64,000 nucleotides of DNA. Origin: an uncultured Acidimicrobiales bacterium (lineage in GTDB: Bacteria; Actinomycetota; Acidimicrobiia; Acidimicrobiales; SZUA-35). The translations under genes were made by a program, and so were the position numbers. Each line of letters begins with the position of its first letter. Positions within the stretch are counted from its first letter, which is position 1. The stretch spans positions 1-64,000 of the forward strand of contig CALAJV010000010.1 in the NCBI GenBank assembly GCA_937922805.1, in the 5' to 3' direction. This document shows, piece by piece, positions 40,437 through 50,185 of the stretch. The notes beneath the pieces are model-generated. The model was not told the DNA's origin. It made no database searches and saw nothing but the letters and a program-made list of their open reading frames with translations.

Positions 40437-40450
40437 TTGATTTAGATCAA
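40437..40450. promoter_or_regulatory. FNR-like palindrome before secY
   Basis: TTGAT-TTAG-ATCAA, a perfect match to the textbook FNR/CRP-family half-sites with a 4-base spacer, lies 46 bases before the secY start in the 145-base gap after rplO. Whether any regulator of this family acts here is unknown, and a chance match is possible. Confidence 0.35.
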
Positions 40451-40496
40451 GTAATCCTGGGATTCGATATCCAGGGAAAACCAAGCGAGGACCACC

Positions 40497-41822
40497 GTGT
40501 CAACACTGCTCAATGTACTGAGAACCCCTGAGCTCCGGAACAAGATCCTGTTCACCATCGGCATGCTGGTCCTCTATCGCTTGGGTGCCCAGATTCCAGC
40601 GCCCGGCGTCAGCCTTGACGCCTTGGGAACGCTCCGAGACTCAACCGACGAGCAGGGCGGCGTTCTTGCCTACCTGACCGCCTTCACCGGCAGCGGCGGC
40701 TTCTTGACATTTTTCGGTCTCGGTATCTTGCCCTACATCACGGCGTCGATCGTCATCCAGATCTTGACGGTGGCCGTTCCCAAGTTGGAAGAGTGGCAAT
40801 CGCAGGGAGCGGTCGGCCAACGCAAGATCACCCAGTGGACTCGTTACATCACGGTGGCGCTCACCGTCGTTCAAGTCTCAGGCCTCATTCTGCTGGTTAA
40901 CCGACAGCAGCGAGAGCTTTTCCCTGACAACAACGTTGGCTATATGGTTCTAGCTGCGCTTTGCGTAACTGTTGGAACAGCAGTGTTGATGTGGATGGGT
41001 GAAATGATCACCCAAAAAGGCATCGGTAATGGGATGTCAGTTCTGATCTTCGCTTCAGTGGTATCAACGTTGCCGTTGCTCGGCCGTCAGATCTTCAGCG
41101 TTAAAGGTGGCACCGACGGCAATGGTGCAATCTGGTTGGCTCTCACCGCAGCTGCACTCGTCATGCTGGTGGTCGGAATTGTCTTCATCGAACAAGGCCA
41201 ACGACGGATCGGGATCAACTTCCCCAAGCGGGTTGTTGGGCGGAAAGAATTTGCCGGCAACCGAACGTACATTCCGCTCAAGGTCAACCAGGCTGGCGTT
41301 ATCCCAGTTATCTTTGCCAGCTCGCTCCTCCAGCTCCCAACCCTGGTATCAAACCTTCTACCGACGAACGCAGCCCAAGACTCCTGGGGCGACACGGTTC
41401 GAAACTTCATCGAAGATCGTCTGTTCCGGCCAACCGATCCGGGCTACATCTTGGTCTTTGGTTTGCTTATCGTCGGGTTCGCCTACTTCTACAATGCGAT
41501 CTCATTCGATCCAGGTCGTCGGGCCGATGAGCTTCGCAAATCTGGTGGCTTCGTGACCGGTATTCGCCCTGGGCAACCGACCGAGCGTTACCTAGCAAAG
41601 ATTTTGAACCGCATCACTCTTCCCGGTTCGCTGTTTCTTGCGGTAATTTCGATCGTGCCTTCGGCGCTGCTGTTTATCCTTCTCGGACGAGATGAAAGCT
41701 CGCTGAGCTTGCTTGGATTCTCCGGTGTTTCTATTCTTATCGCCGTTGGTGTTTCACTCGAGCTAATGAAACAAATCAACTCACAGCTGATGGCTCGCAA
41801 CTATGATGGGTTCTTGAGGTAG
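40497..41822 (+). CDS. secY: Protein translocase subunit SecY
   Basis: The 441-residue channel subunit of the Sec translocon has about ten membrane segments. Visible family motifs are GILPYITASIVIQIL, the plug region near residue 60 (ALGTLRDSTDEQGG) and GFAYFYNAISFDPGRRADELRKSGG. The start is GTG. It follows rplO by 145 bases that include a candidate regulatory palindrome, so it may have its own promoter. Confidence 0.98.
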   Translation: MSTLLNVLRTPELRNKILFTIGMLVLYRLGAQIPAPGVSLDALGTLRDSTDEQGGVLAYLTAFTGSGGFLTFFGLGILPYITASIVIQILTVAVPKLEEWQSQGAVGQRKITQWTRYITVALTVVQVSGLILLVNRQQRELFPDNNVGYMVLAALCVTVGTAVLMWMGEMITQKGIGNGMSVLIFASVVSTLPLLGRQIFSVKGGTDGNGAIWLALTAAALVMLVVGIVFIEQGQRRIGINFPKRVVGRKEFAGNRTYIPLKVNQAGVIPVIFASSLLQLPTLVSNLLPTNAAQDSWGDTVRNFIEDRLFRPTDPGYILVFGLLIVGFAYFYNAISFDPGRRADELRKSGGFVTGIRPGQPTERYLAKILNRITLPGSLFLAVISIVPSALLFILLGRDESSLSLLGFSGVSILIAVGVSLELMKQINSQLMARNYDGFLR

Positions 41823-41833
41823 GCGACTTCTGA

Positions 41834-42484
41834 ATGAGTGACTCATCCACCAACCTTGAAAGCAGTTCTGCCAAGCCCGGTATGCGGCTGGTTATTTTCG
41901 GTCGGCAAGGGGCTGGCAAGGGAACCCAGTGCGACCGCATTGTCAAGAACTATGGCGTAATTCATCTGAGCACTGGCGACATGTTCCGGGCTGCTCGTGA
42001 TGCCGGCACCGAGTTAGGTCAACAAGTTGCGCCGATAATGGCGTCGGGTGGGTTAGTGAGCGATGAACTCACGATCGCTATTGTCGAAGAGCGCTTGTCT
42101 TCACCTGAGGTAGTAGCGTCTGGATTCATCCTTGATGGGTTCCCGAGAACCCCAGGACAGGCCGATGCTTTGCTCGCAATGTTAGGCGATAAGACGCTCG
42201 ACGCAGTCCTCAATCTTGACGTCCCGATCGAGGAAGTCACCGCTCGCATGAAAGACCGCGGGCGAGAAGATGACACCGATGATGGTATTGCCAAGCGGCT
42301 GGCACTGTACGACCAAGAAACCATCCCCACAATTCAGTGGTTTGATGAGCGAGGCCTTTTGACTAATGTCGATGGGCTCGGAACCGAGGATGAGGTTACC
42401 GCTCGAATCGTCGATGCCATCGAAGGTAGTTTCGTGGGGTCGCCTTCGACATCCTCAACGGTTGAGGCCACCAGCCAAGACTGA
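41834..42484 (+). CDS. adk: Adenylate kinase, short form
   Basis: The 216-residue AMP-phosphorylating enzyme has P-loop FGRQGAGKGTQ, HLSTGDMFRAA and DGFPRTPGQADAL. Where long forms have a Cys or zinc LID domain it has only GREDDTDDGIAKRL, i.e. the short LID of actinobacterial adenylate kinases. About 25 N- and C-terminal residues are a hydrophilic extension. It follows secY by 11 bases; the usual next gene, map, is absent. Confidence 0.97.
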   Translation: MSDSSTNLESSSAKPGMRLVIFGRQGAGKGTQCDRIVKNYGVIHLSTGDMFRAARDAGTELGQQVAPIMASGGLVSDELTIAIVEERLSSPEVVASGFILDGFPRTPGQADALLAMLGDKTLDAVLNLDVPIEEVTARMKDRGREDDTDDGIAKRLALYDQETIPTIQWFDERGLLTNVDGLGTEDEVTARIVDAIEGSFVGSPSTSSTVEATSQD

Positions 42485-42592
42485 GCCTCGAACGTCGGCT
42501 GTTTCGTTGTAGCATTCAACACGCCGACTTCTATGAACCAACCTGTTAGGGGCCGGACTACCAATCGGCTGTGCGGCTAACCGTCGGTACTG

Positions 42593-44011
42593 TTAGCCGG
42601 CGGCACCGCTAAGTCCAAGGTTGGCGACCTCGTCGTAGCTTCCGGTATAGCCTTCATCGGCGCTCGACGGTGCGGAGATTCCTGATTCGTCGTGGTCGGT
42701 TAGCGAGTTGCCGCCGCTCAAGTCAGGAGACGGAAGAGATCGCTCGATGCCACGCTGCATCGAGTCGACATAGGTTTGTGGCGCGCTCACTCCGTCGATG
42801 TCAACTGCGGTGACGATGCCAGTATTTGTCGTAATTGCGACATCAATCAAATCGATTGTGTCCTCGTTGCCGTGCATCACCATATGACGTGTGGTTGTCG
42901 AAGCAAGCCGGTCTTCCAAGAGTTCCGTAACGGTCTTGGCAATAACACCATCGAGATCCCGTTCAGTAAACGAGGGGCTAGTGCCGGTGGGGTCGGATGC
43001 CTGGATTAGGTCCTCGGCCAAGGAGTGAGTAACGGCGGTCGATGCCTCATCTTTTCCTAGGCTCGGATCTAGCGGATCCGAATAAATTACGTCTCCATCG
43101 GGCGTGAATATCATCTCTCTTATGGTTGTGACTGTCTGGCCGTCTACGTGAGCGGTGCGTGTCTCCTTGATCGTCGGTTCGATTTGATTGCCCCACTCGT
43201 CGGTTTGGTGGGACCCTCGCCCGTACCGGGGATCGTTGGTGGTCACCACCTCTTCGCGGATATAGACTTCACGTCCGATCGGGTCGAATTCGTCGGTCGA
43301 AACAATATCGGCTGAGGGGGAAGAGTCGGCCGATGAGATTTGGGCGCCGGTAGCCGTTTCTATCTCGGTGTTGAAATTGGTTAGCCCCATCTCGGTTTTG
43401 TAAACAGGGGTATCAGACCGGTCGGAGTTGAGATCGTGTTCCCAGGAACCCGCTGACCCGCCTGCCGACCCTCCAGAAGGGAAGAAGCTGTAGTCAAGCT
43501 TGTGTGCCTGCTGCTGATCATGGCGGTCAAAGCCGTCGGAATCACCGTCTTGGACTGAACTGGCGGCCTGGTTCATCGCTTCATCAACGACGGGTTCAAA
43601 GGCCGCCTGCTTGATTTGTTTCGCCCCAGTTGAGGCTGCCAGGGTCCTGACTTTGGCGGTCGGAAGATTAACGCATGTGTCGACACCATTCCAACCCCAG
43701 CCGTCCCCATCGGGGTCAACGCAATGTCGGACCGATTCTTGCGGTTCTGAATCTGCAACGTCAGTACAGGTGTCGGTCCCGTCCCAGCCCCAGCCGTCTC
43801 CGTCGGTATCAACACATGGTGCAGCCGATGCAGCTTGCGGTCCGGTAACTCCCAACGTTGCGAGCACCAACGATGATGCCAAGAGCAACTTGTTGCGACG
43901 CCGGATCCACGTCCGGCTGCCTGCGGAACTTGACTTCTGAGCCAGACCAAACTTCAGTAGCGGGTTCGCCGCGTACTCAAAGGTCATCTCATCGGCTTGA
44001 TTTCTGTACAT
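42593..44011 (-). CDS. Secreted protein with two DGDGWGW modules
   Basis: A 472-residue exported protein of unknown function. A basic stretch (SRTWIRRRNK) and a hydrophobic segment end in an ASAA cleavage site. Two Cys-bracketed modules, CVDTDGDGWGWDG and CVDPDGDGWGWNG, follow within 45 residues, each with 15 residues between its two Cys. The remaining 350 residues are hydrophilic, Asp/Ser/Thr-rich, with stretches such as REVYIREEVVTT that suggest beta structure, and no other Cys. The start at 44011 (MYRNQADEM) leaves a long N-terminus; ATG at 43987 is an alternative. It shares its N-terminal design with the genes at 7421 and 9377. Confidence 0.78.
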   Translation of the reverse strand: MYRNQADEMTFEYAANPLLKFGLAQKSSSAGSRTWIRRRNKLLLASSLVLATLGVTGPQAASAAPCVDTDGDGWGWDGTDTCTDVADSEPQESVRHCVDPDGDGWGWNGVDTCVNLPTAKVRTLAASTGAKQIKQAAFEPVVDEAMNQAASSVQDGDSDGFDRHDQQQAHKLDYSFFPSGGSAGGSAGSWEHDLNSDRSDTPVYKTEMGLTNFNTEIETATGAQISSADSSPSADIVSTDEFDPIGREVYIREEVVTTNDPRYGRGSHQTDEWGNQIEPTIKETRTAHVDGQTVTTIREMIFTPDGDVIYSDPLDPSLGKDEASTAVTHSLAEDLIQASDPTGTSPSFTERDLDGVIAKTVTELLEDRLASTTTRHMVMHGNEDTIDLIDVAITTNTGIVTAVDIDGVSAPQTYVDSMQRGIERSLPSPDLSGGNSLTDHDESGISAPSSADEGYTGSYDEVANLGLSGAAG

Positions 44012-44140
44012 ACTCGACCCACCCGATTATGTTATTTTTCACGTTTGAATACTTGCTGGTTTGAGCTTACACCCTAACGTACTTATCAGTTCGTTTCGAT
44101 CAACCTTCGACTCCAATAGTAACGGTGAGGCGACGTCGGG

Positions 44141-45832
44141 CTATTTCGAGGTAAATCGGCCGGCGTTGGGTGCCCGGTAGACCGGGGTGTGATCGGCCGG
44201 GAGCGGTTCGTTTCCCAGAACAAGATCGGCTGCTCTTTCGGCGATCATCATCGTTGGAGCATAAATGTTGCCGTTGGTGACCGTCGGCATGACCGAAGCG
44301 TCAACCACTCGTAGTCCTTCAACGCCGTGCACCCGCAATGAATCCGGATCGACTACGGCCATCTGATCGGTGCCCATTTTGGCGGTACACGAGGGGTGGA
44401 GGGCTGTTTCAGCGTCTTTGGCGACCCATTCGAGGATCTCTTCATCAGTTTGAACCGAGGAGCCGGGCGAGACCTCGCCACCGTTGAACTGGTCGAAGGC
44501 CGGTTGGCTCAGAATGTGGCGTGCGGTTCGTATCGCTTCGACCCATTCTCTTCGGTCGTCCTCAGTCGACAGGTAGTTGAACTGCACCGCTGGATGTTCT
44601 CTCGGGTTGGTTGACCGGATCTTGACGGTGCCCCTAACGTCGGAATACATCGGGCCTATGTGAACCTGATAGCCGTGATCGCCCTCGGGGGATGATCCGT
44701 CATACCGAATGGCGATCGGTAGGAAGTGAAACATGAGGTTCGGATATTCGAGATCATCGTTGCTGCGAAGGAATGCTCCAGCCTCGAAATGGTTAGTTGC
44801 CGCCGGACCCCGTCGAGCTAGCCACTGAAGACCAATAATGGGCATCCGCCATCGGGCCAAGTAGGGCTGCATCGAGACTGGCTTTGTGCACAGATGTTGA
44901 ATGTAAACCTCCAGATGATCTTGGAGGTTCTCTCCAACCCCGGGCACCTCGGCCACAACGTCGATGCCTAGTTGACCAAGGTGATCTGGATCGCCGACCC
45001 CTGAGAGTTGCAAAAGTTGTGGCGAGTTGAAGGCCCCTCCGCAACTAACTATTTCGGCCCCACGGACTTGGTGAGTCTTTCTGCCTCGACGGTACTCGAC
45101 GCCCACGGCTCGGTTTTGGTCAAACAAAACCCTGTTCACCTGAGCCAGTGTCCGCAACGTAAGATTGGGCCGATCTAGTACTGGGTGAAGGTAAGCTCTC
45201 GCTGCGCTTAATCGGCGGCCGCGAACCATGTTCTTGTCGAACACCGAAAAGCCTTCTTGCTGGTAGCCGTTTACATCTGCGGTGGCGTGATATCCGGCCT
45301 GAGGTCCGGCTTCGAGCCATGCTTTGAATAGTGGGGTAGCGGCCGGCCCGGTTTCGATTTCGAGTGGGCCGTCACTACCTCTGAAGTCGTCGCCGCCAAC
45401 CAGTCGGTTCTCCATTCGTTTGAAGTAGGGCAGGCAGTGAGAGTAGTCCCATTGTTCCATGCCCGGCTGCTGAGCCCACCGGTCATAATCCATGGGGTTG
45501 CCCCGCTGAAAAATCATGCCGTTAATGCTGCTTGATCCGCCGAGGACTTTGCCTCGAGCGTGATACACCTTTCGGCCGCCCATAAATGGTTCCGGTTCCG
45601 ACTCATACTTCCAATCGTAGAAACGACTGCCAATTGGATAGGTCAGAGCCGCCGGCATATGGATAAATACGTCCCAACGCCAATCTTTGCGACCAGCCTC
45701 AAGCACGAGTACTCGGTTTGATGGGTCAGCGCTGAGGCGGTTGGCCAACGCACAGCCCGCCGAACCACCTCCGACAATGATGAAATCCCAATCGGTCGAG
45801 GCCGGTGAGTCTTCGTTTTTTGCGTTGCTCAA
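44141..45832 (-). CDS. GMC-family oxidoreductase, choline dehydrogenase-like
   Basis: A FAD-dependent alcohol oxidoreductase of about 563 residues. The FAD motif [20 protein letters not shown] is near the start, [21 protein letters not shown] is the GMC signature, and the end has [11 protein letters not shown] and [19 protein letters not shown]. It resembles BetA choline dehydrogenase, but the substrate could be another alcohol. I chose a TTG start at 45832 with GAGG just upstream; the frame stays open to 45967, but that would run through the divergent TetR start and a palindrome. Regulation by the neighbouring TetR protein is likely. Confidence 0.9.
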   Translation of the reverse strand: MSNAKNEDSPASTDWDFIIVGGGSAGCALANRLSADPSNRVLVLEAGRKDWRWDVFIHMPAALTYPIGSRFYDWKYESEPEPFMGGRKVYHARGKVLGGSSSINGMIFQRGNPMDYDRWAQQPGMEQWDYSHCLPYFKRMENRLVGGDDFRGSDGPLEIETGPAATPLFKAWLEAGPQAGYHATADVNGYQQEGFSVFDKNMVRGRRLSAARAYLHPVLDRPNLTLRTLAQVNRVLFDQNRAVGVEYRRGRKTHQVRGAEIVSCGGAFNSPQLLQLSGVGDPDHLGQLGIDVVAEVPGVGENLQDHLEVYIQHLCTKPVSMQPYLARWRMPIIGLQWLARRGPAATNHFEAGAFLRSNDDLEYPNLMFHFLPIAIRYDGSSPEGDHGYQVHIGPMYSDVRGTVKIRSTNPREHPAVQFNYLSTEDDRREWVEAIRTARHILSQPAFDQFNGGEVSPGSSVQTDEEILEWVAKDAETALHPSCTAKMGTDQMAVVDPDSLRVHGVEGLRVVDASVMPTVTNGNIYAPTMMIAERAADLVLGNEPLPADHTPVYRAPNAGRFTSK

Positions 45833-45873
45833 GTTGGCCTCGTTTGTCAGGCAAAAAACCTCAACCTGGGGAT

Positions 45874-45897
45874 AAAACCGTCCAGCTGGTAGGTTTT
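45874..45897. promoter_or_regulatory. Palindromic operator candidate, GMC/TetR intergenic
   Basis: The 24-bp inverted repeat AAAACCGTCCAG / CTGGTAGGTTTT pairs at 10 of 12 positions. It lies in the 66 bases between the divergent GMC and TetR starts, one base before the TetR start codon, where a TetR-family operator would be expected. Confidence 0.65.
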
Positions 45898-45898
45898 T

Positions 45899-46474
45899 GT
45901 GGTGTCCAAAACTATGCCAGACAAACCGCTGGGTACGCAAGCAGCAAAATCGGAGCGAACCCGCCAATCGATTCTTGAATCGGCGAATGAAATAGCCCAG
46001 AACGAAGGAGTGGGCAACCTGACGCTGGCCCGAGTTGCTGCCAATGCCGGGATCAGCAAAGGCGGTCTATTGCACCACTTCGGATCCAAACAAGAATTGA
46101 TCATTGGGCTACTTACCGAGACGCTCGACCAGGCTGACTCCGATCTCAATCGTTTGGCTGATGCCAATGATCGGACCTCGGGCGCCTTCGCTCAGGCTTA
46201 TCTTGACTTCGTTCGAACTAGTCAGCACACGAACGGAACAGCGACCGGAGTCTTCGCTGCTGCTGCTCTTGAAGATGGCGACCTCACGCCTGCCCGCGCC
46301 ATGTTTGATCGATGGCAGCACCGTCTCGTTGCTGAGGACAACATCGATCAAGACATCGCAATGCTCGCTCGAGTGGTTGGTGATGGCCTCTGGCTAATTG
46401 ACTTGTTTGACCTTGCACCTCCATCTGAGGCCCAGCGGCAGCGACTTTTCGAGTTCATCGAAGCTCAACTCTGA
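45899..46474 (+). CDS. TetR-family transcriptional regulator
   Basis: A 191-residue regulator with an N-terminal helix-turn-helix ([29 protein letters not shown], seen around residues 38-65) and a C-terminal ligand-binding region with [17 protein letters not shown]. The GTG at 45899 has AGG five bases upstream; ATG at 45914 is an alternative. It probably represses the divergent GMC oxidoreductase gene and itself through the palindrome between them, like BetI with BetA. Confidence 0.9.
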   Translation: MVSKTMPDKPLGTQAAKSERTRQSILESANEIAQNEGVGNLTLARVAANAGISKGGLLHHFGSKQELIIGLLTETLDQADSDLNRLADANDRTSGAFAQAYLDFVRTSQHTNGTATGVFAAAALEDGDLTPARAMFDRWQHRLVAEDNIDQDIAMLARVVGDGLWLIDLFDLAPPSEAQRQRLFEFIEAQL

Positions 46475-46726
46475 ACAAGGCGAATCTGCGCTACACCTTC
46501 AGAACACCCGCCAGAACACCTTCAGAACACCCCCTATCAGGTATCGGCAGCGCCTCATCTAACGGCTATATCAGTAGATAAATCAATAGATAGCCTCAGC
46601 TTGAGGCTCCGCCGTCGCCGAATTGCTACATTGCCGTGATATGGAGCCCCTCAGGTTGACAAAACGAGACCTCAAATCCTAATTTTGTTAGTGCGGCGGT
46701 TGGGCCGTTAGTCGGCGGTTGGGCCG
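46475..46726. repeat. Intergenic short direct repeats before the 1129-residue protein
   Basis: CAGAACACC occurs at 46500, 46512 and 46523, spaced by 12 and 11 bases, roughly one helical turn. CGGCGGTTGGGCCG occurs at 46694-46707 and again at 46713-46726, directly before the possible ATG. A 7-bp hairpin AGCCTCA/TGAGGCT lies at 46592-46608. No gene is seen in these 252 bases. Confidence 0.6.
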
Positions 46727-49700
46727 ATGGTTGGGGCAGGTATGTGCGTTGAAAATTGCGGTGGTCTAAACCTTCGAAGCTGTTCGCGTTCGTCGTCGAC
46801 TGAACAGTCCGGAGCTTCTGACGTCTTTGGCGGTCTAACTTCTGGATTGGATAGCTGCCACTCGGCGGTCTCTCGGTCGTCACTATCGAAGCCAGGATTA
46901 GAAGCAAGATGGGTGGCGAATGGAAAGAAGCTAGCGTTCTTCACCGCTGTTGTCAGCGGAGCGGTCGCAATGTTTGGGTCGTCGCCGGTAGCGGCCTGGC
47001 CCGACTTCGGGTCGGACTCTTATGGGTCTGATTTCGATTCTGGGTCTGGTTCGTTTGGTTCGGGATATGACTCGGGTTCTTATGAGTCTGTTGGTTCGCT
47101 CGATTCCTACGAGGCTGGTGTCGGCTCGGATGGTTTCGATAACAGCTACGATTCTGTTGGCACCGATGCTCTAAACGATGTCAATGTAGACGCTGGTTCG
47201 TATGTGTCGGTCGGTTCGTTAGATGCGTACGAGGCCGGTTCGGTCGATGCTTTCGATCAGGACGACCAAGCGTCGGACCTGTCTCGTGGTCACGTGGCGC
47301 CGTTATCTAGCCCTGGACCACGGGCGAAGCCTGATATTGGTGCGTCTAGTGCTCCGGTTGCGCCGTTGTCTTCGCCGGTTCCGGTGGCGGCTGATGATGC
47401 TTTGACTGGTTCTCAAAGTCGTCCGGTTGCGGCCAATGACGGATTGTTGGGTCGAACCTCGGTCTACGGAACGCGACCAATCTCTGCTGGCGAAACTGCG
47501 GCGAGTGCAATTCCAGAAGTTTCGACTGAGCCGACCGGACTTCGTGACCTCAGCGCCGTATCAGAGAACATTCCGACGTTCTCTCAAACTCAGCTAGCGG
47601 TCTCTGGGTTCACCGAGCGTGAACTATATGGAGGAACGAGAAACAAAAGCGCCTCTGGCAACGTAGATGCGTCATTGGCCAACGGTCGGGTTGACTCTCG
47701 CATCGGGTTCGTTACAAGCCTGGGTCCCGACCGCAAAGACATCGTTAAGGAGCGCCAGGGACCTATCCAGATAGGTGCCGCCACCGTCGAGACTGGGCTG
47801 GGTGGGAAGCTTCCAGACAGAGTCTTGGCTCAGTTCGAACACGCTCCAGAACTACAACAAAACGCCACCTATAACGGTCAGCCGGTAACGATTGGGCCCG
47901 ATGGCAAAGAAACCGGACAAGACCTTCAAGGCACCGGCAAAGCCACCGTCTCAAGTTCATCGTTTGTTGTCCAAGGTGATTTTGGTCGGGGTACCCGCAA
48001 GCCCGGTGACGATAGTAAGCCTCACGAGCGAGCGGGCACGATGCTTTCGGCCTCGGCTGCCAAGACCTTTGAGCAGGGCGGCGTCACATCGGTTCACACC
48101 GATATCAATGATGCGTCGGACCCTGACGACAACACCAGCGTTACCACTAATTCCGGGTACACAATTGATCGCCGAAGCATCGGAGTAGGTTTCGGCGGCT
48201 ACGGCAAAGTGGCGCACGAGACCGAAACACCCGGCCCGGTTGTAGGGACTTCTGCTGGAGCCGAAATGGGCCTCGGCCTCAAGGGAGTCAGGACGGTTGA
48301 GGAGTATTCTGCTGTCTCGGCACCTCAATCGAACCCGAATTTGCAAACCCATCTCGATTCCCGGGTTCAAACCAATCAGATCGGACTCGGCGGTGGAGCC
48401 GAAACGACTTCGGCAAGCGGGCTTGCTGATCTGTCCGGACAGGCTAACGGTCGAGCTCGGTACCGAGCCGATGGATTGATCCCGGTCAGCCGGTCTATCA
48501 ATTCAACTGCGTTAGAAACCAATGATGGGGCGCCCATCGAACAAACTAAAACAAACACTAGGTCGCACGTTGCCGCGCCCGACACAGTCGATGCAGTCGT
48601 GCAAAGCTATGGGCCTAGTGGGGCGGTTGAGTCACTATCAACGGCTCGTACTAGCCAGGGAACAATAAGCCCCAACTTCGAAGAACAGGTTCATATCTCG
48701 GCACCTCACCCCGGGTCGGTCGTAATCGACGAACCTTCGGTAGAGCAAGGTTGGGGAGTGACAATCACCAATAGGTCAAGAACTGTCTCCGGGCCGAATG
48801 GTGTTACCAGAACCGACGTAGAAGAACGCGATGGTACGTTCACCGATCAGACGACGACGGTGGTAACCGAGCGTCTCAACGACGGAACTGTTCGAGTCTC
48901 TCGAGATGTGTTGGTTGACGGGGTTTTCCAAGATCAAAGAACAGTGACCGAAAAGGTCGTCGGGCCCGATGGGTTAGTCCACGAAGAGGTTCGAAACGAA
49001 TTCAGCGGCTACGAAAACATGGTCGAAACAAGCTACACGACGCTGAACCCCAATGGTCAAGTTAAGTCAGGCCGAACTGTCGATGATCCCGGCTTCTTCA
49101 CCGACTACAAGACGGATGCCGCCATGGCGACCGAGCCAGACGGATCTGTCCGAATGAGCGGCTCAGCGGTTGCAGACAACATCTTCGCCGACAACTCCTC
49201 CGGGTACCAGCTATCAGCGTCGCCGCAGGCGGTAAACTACTCCGACTACCGGACGGCGTCGGGCCTCATGGTTGACTCGCGGTTGGAACGGGACTTAACG
49301 TTCGACGGCCAGCAGTCGGTTACTAGACAAAGGAACCGATTCGATCAACAGGACGTCACGATAGAGAGCGCCATCGACGTCACTGCTCAAGAGATACTTG
49401 GCGATGATGGAGTAGGAAACATCGCTGCCTACTCAGTTGATCCAAACGGAGGCTATGGGTTAGCAATAAGAAGCCTCAGTAATGATGATCTAGCGATCAC
49501 CACCTCACCAGCTGCGGTGTCGGCGGTTTCACCCGAGGGGCGGGCCGTGGCGACACCGGGCTATTCAACAGTCGAATCGTTGATCGGCAGCCAAGCCACT
49601 TACGGGCCAGGTTCAAACGCAATCTCTATCAACCGAACCGAAGGCGATATCACGGAACAATCTAGGTTGGGCTACAACCCGACCGAGTCATCTATTCGAA

Positions 49701-50116
49701 GCCAAGTCGTGAACGATCGCTACCTGAGCACCGAAACAGATCGGGTTGAGATTGTGGATGGTGCCTCGGGCGTTGAAGTTAGCCGCTTCGACGAGATGAC
49801 AAGCCTAGGTATCGCCAGGACCAACCAAACAGATGTATCAGTCGACCCGAATGCGGATGTCAGCATTTCTTTGCAGCGCTCAATCGACTACGCGGTGCAC
49901 GCAGACTCGGTCAGAAACCTAGACGCACGGGTTACTCAGGGTGGGGCAATAACTGGTTCGGCCGCCAACAACCGCGATTCAATCTTTGTCTATGGCAACG
50001 ATGAAAACAACGTGACTCCGGTCGGGCCAATGACTCGCGATCAGGTGCAAGAGGCAACTGGTAATGTGGAGGGCGCCATTGAGCGCCGTCGCCGTGAAGG
50101 CGGGTTCTACCGATAG
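46727..50116 (+). CDS. Large secreted repeat protein, function unknown
   Basis: Up to 1129 residues. A hydrophobic signal segment (KKLAFFTAVVSGAVAMFG) ends in PVAA. The GTG at 46914 would place this segment right at the N-terminus and may be the real start; the ATG at 46727 adds 62 residues. After the signal come Gly/Ser/Asp/Tyr-rich repeats (SYxSVGSLDxYEAG, two or three copies) written with many T-ending codons, then two APLSSP segments. Around 48749-49250 there are five or six 29-residue units of the form GxFxD...PDGxV, probably beta strands. The mature protein has no Cys. Nothing identifies an enzyme; a surface or wall-associated structural protein or adhesin is possible. Confidence 0.75.
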   Translation: MVGAGMCVENCGGLNLRSCSRSSSTEQSGASDVFGGLTSGLDSCHSAVSRSSLSKPGLEARWVANGKKLAFFTAVVSGAVAMFGSSPVAAWPDFGSDSYGSDFDSGSGSFGSGYDSGSYESVGSLDSYEAGVGSDGFDNSYDSVGTDALNDVNVDAGSYVSVGSLDAYEAGSVDAFDQDDQASDLSRGHVAPLSSPGPRAKPDIGASSAPVAPLSSPVPVAADDALTGSQSRPVAANDGLLGRTSVYGTRPISAGETAASAIPEVSTEPTGLRDLSAVSENIPTFSQTQLAVSGFTERELYGGTRNKSASGNVDASLANGRVDSRIGFVTSLGPDRKDIVKERQGPIQIGAATVETGLGGKLPDRVLAQFEHAPELQQNATYNGQPVTIGPDGKETGQDLQGTGKATVSSSSFVVQGDFGRGTRKPGDDSKPHERAGTMLSASAAKTFEQGGVTSVHTDINDASDPDDNTSVTTNSGYTIDRRSIGVGFGGYGKVAHETETPGPVVGTSAGAEMGLGLKGVRTVEEYSAVSAPQSNPNLQTHLDSRVQTNQIGLGGGAETTSASGLADLSGQANGRARYRADGLIPVSRSINSTALETNDGAPIEQTKTNTRSHVAAPDTVDAVVQSYGPSGAVESLSTARTSQGTISPNFEEQVHISAPHPGSVVIDEPSVEQGWGVTITNRSRTVSGPNGVTRTDVEERDGTFTDQTTTVVTERLNDGTVRVSRDVLVDGVFQDQRTVTEKVVGPDGLVHEEVRNEFSGYENMVETSYTTLNPNGQVKSGRTVDDPGFFTDYKTDAAMATEPDGSVRMSGSAVADNIFADNSSGYQLSASPQAVNYSDYRTASGLMVDSRLERDLTFDGQQSVTRQRNRFDQQDVTIESAIDVTAQEILGDDGVGNIAAYSVDPNGGYGLAIRSLSNDDLAITTSPAAVSAVSPEGRAVATPGYSTVESLIGSQATYGPGSNAISINRTEGDITEQSRLGYNPTESSIRSQVVNDRYLSTETDRVEIVDGASGVEVSRFDEMTSLGIARTNQTDVSVDPNADVSISLQRSIDYAVHADSVRNLDARVTQGGAITGSAANNRDSIFVYGNDENNVTPVGPMTRDQVQEATGNVEGAIERRRREGGFYR
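48749..49250 (+). repeat. 29-residue (87-nt) coding repeats, five to six degenerate units
   Basis: Successive units start with GWGVT, GTFTD, GVFQD, GYENM, GFFTD and NIFAD, 28 or 29 residues apart. Each has (P/N)(D/N)G followed by two to three residues and a Val or Arg near its centre. Divergence is high at DNA level, so the repeat is old. Confidence 0.6.
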
Positions 50117-50185
50117 CGGCTGAGAGTAGGATTTGACGAGCCGGCAATAACGCGGCGTCGACCTTGCTCAACGTAATCGCTAGTG

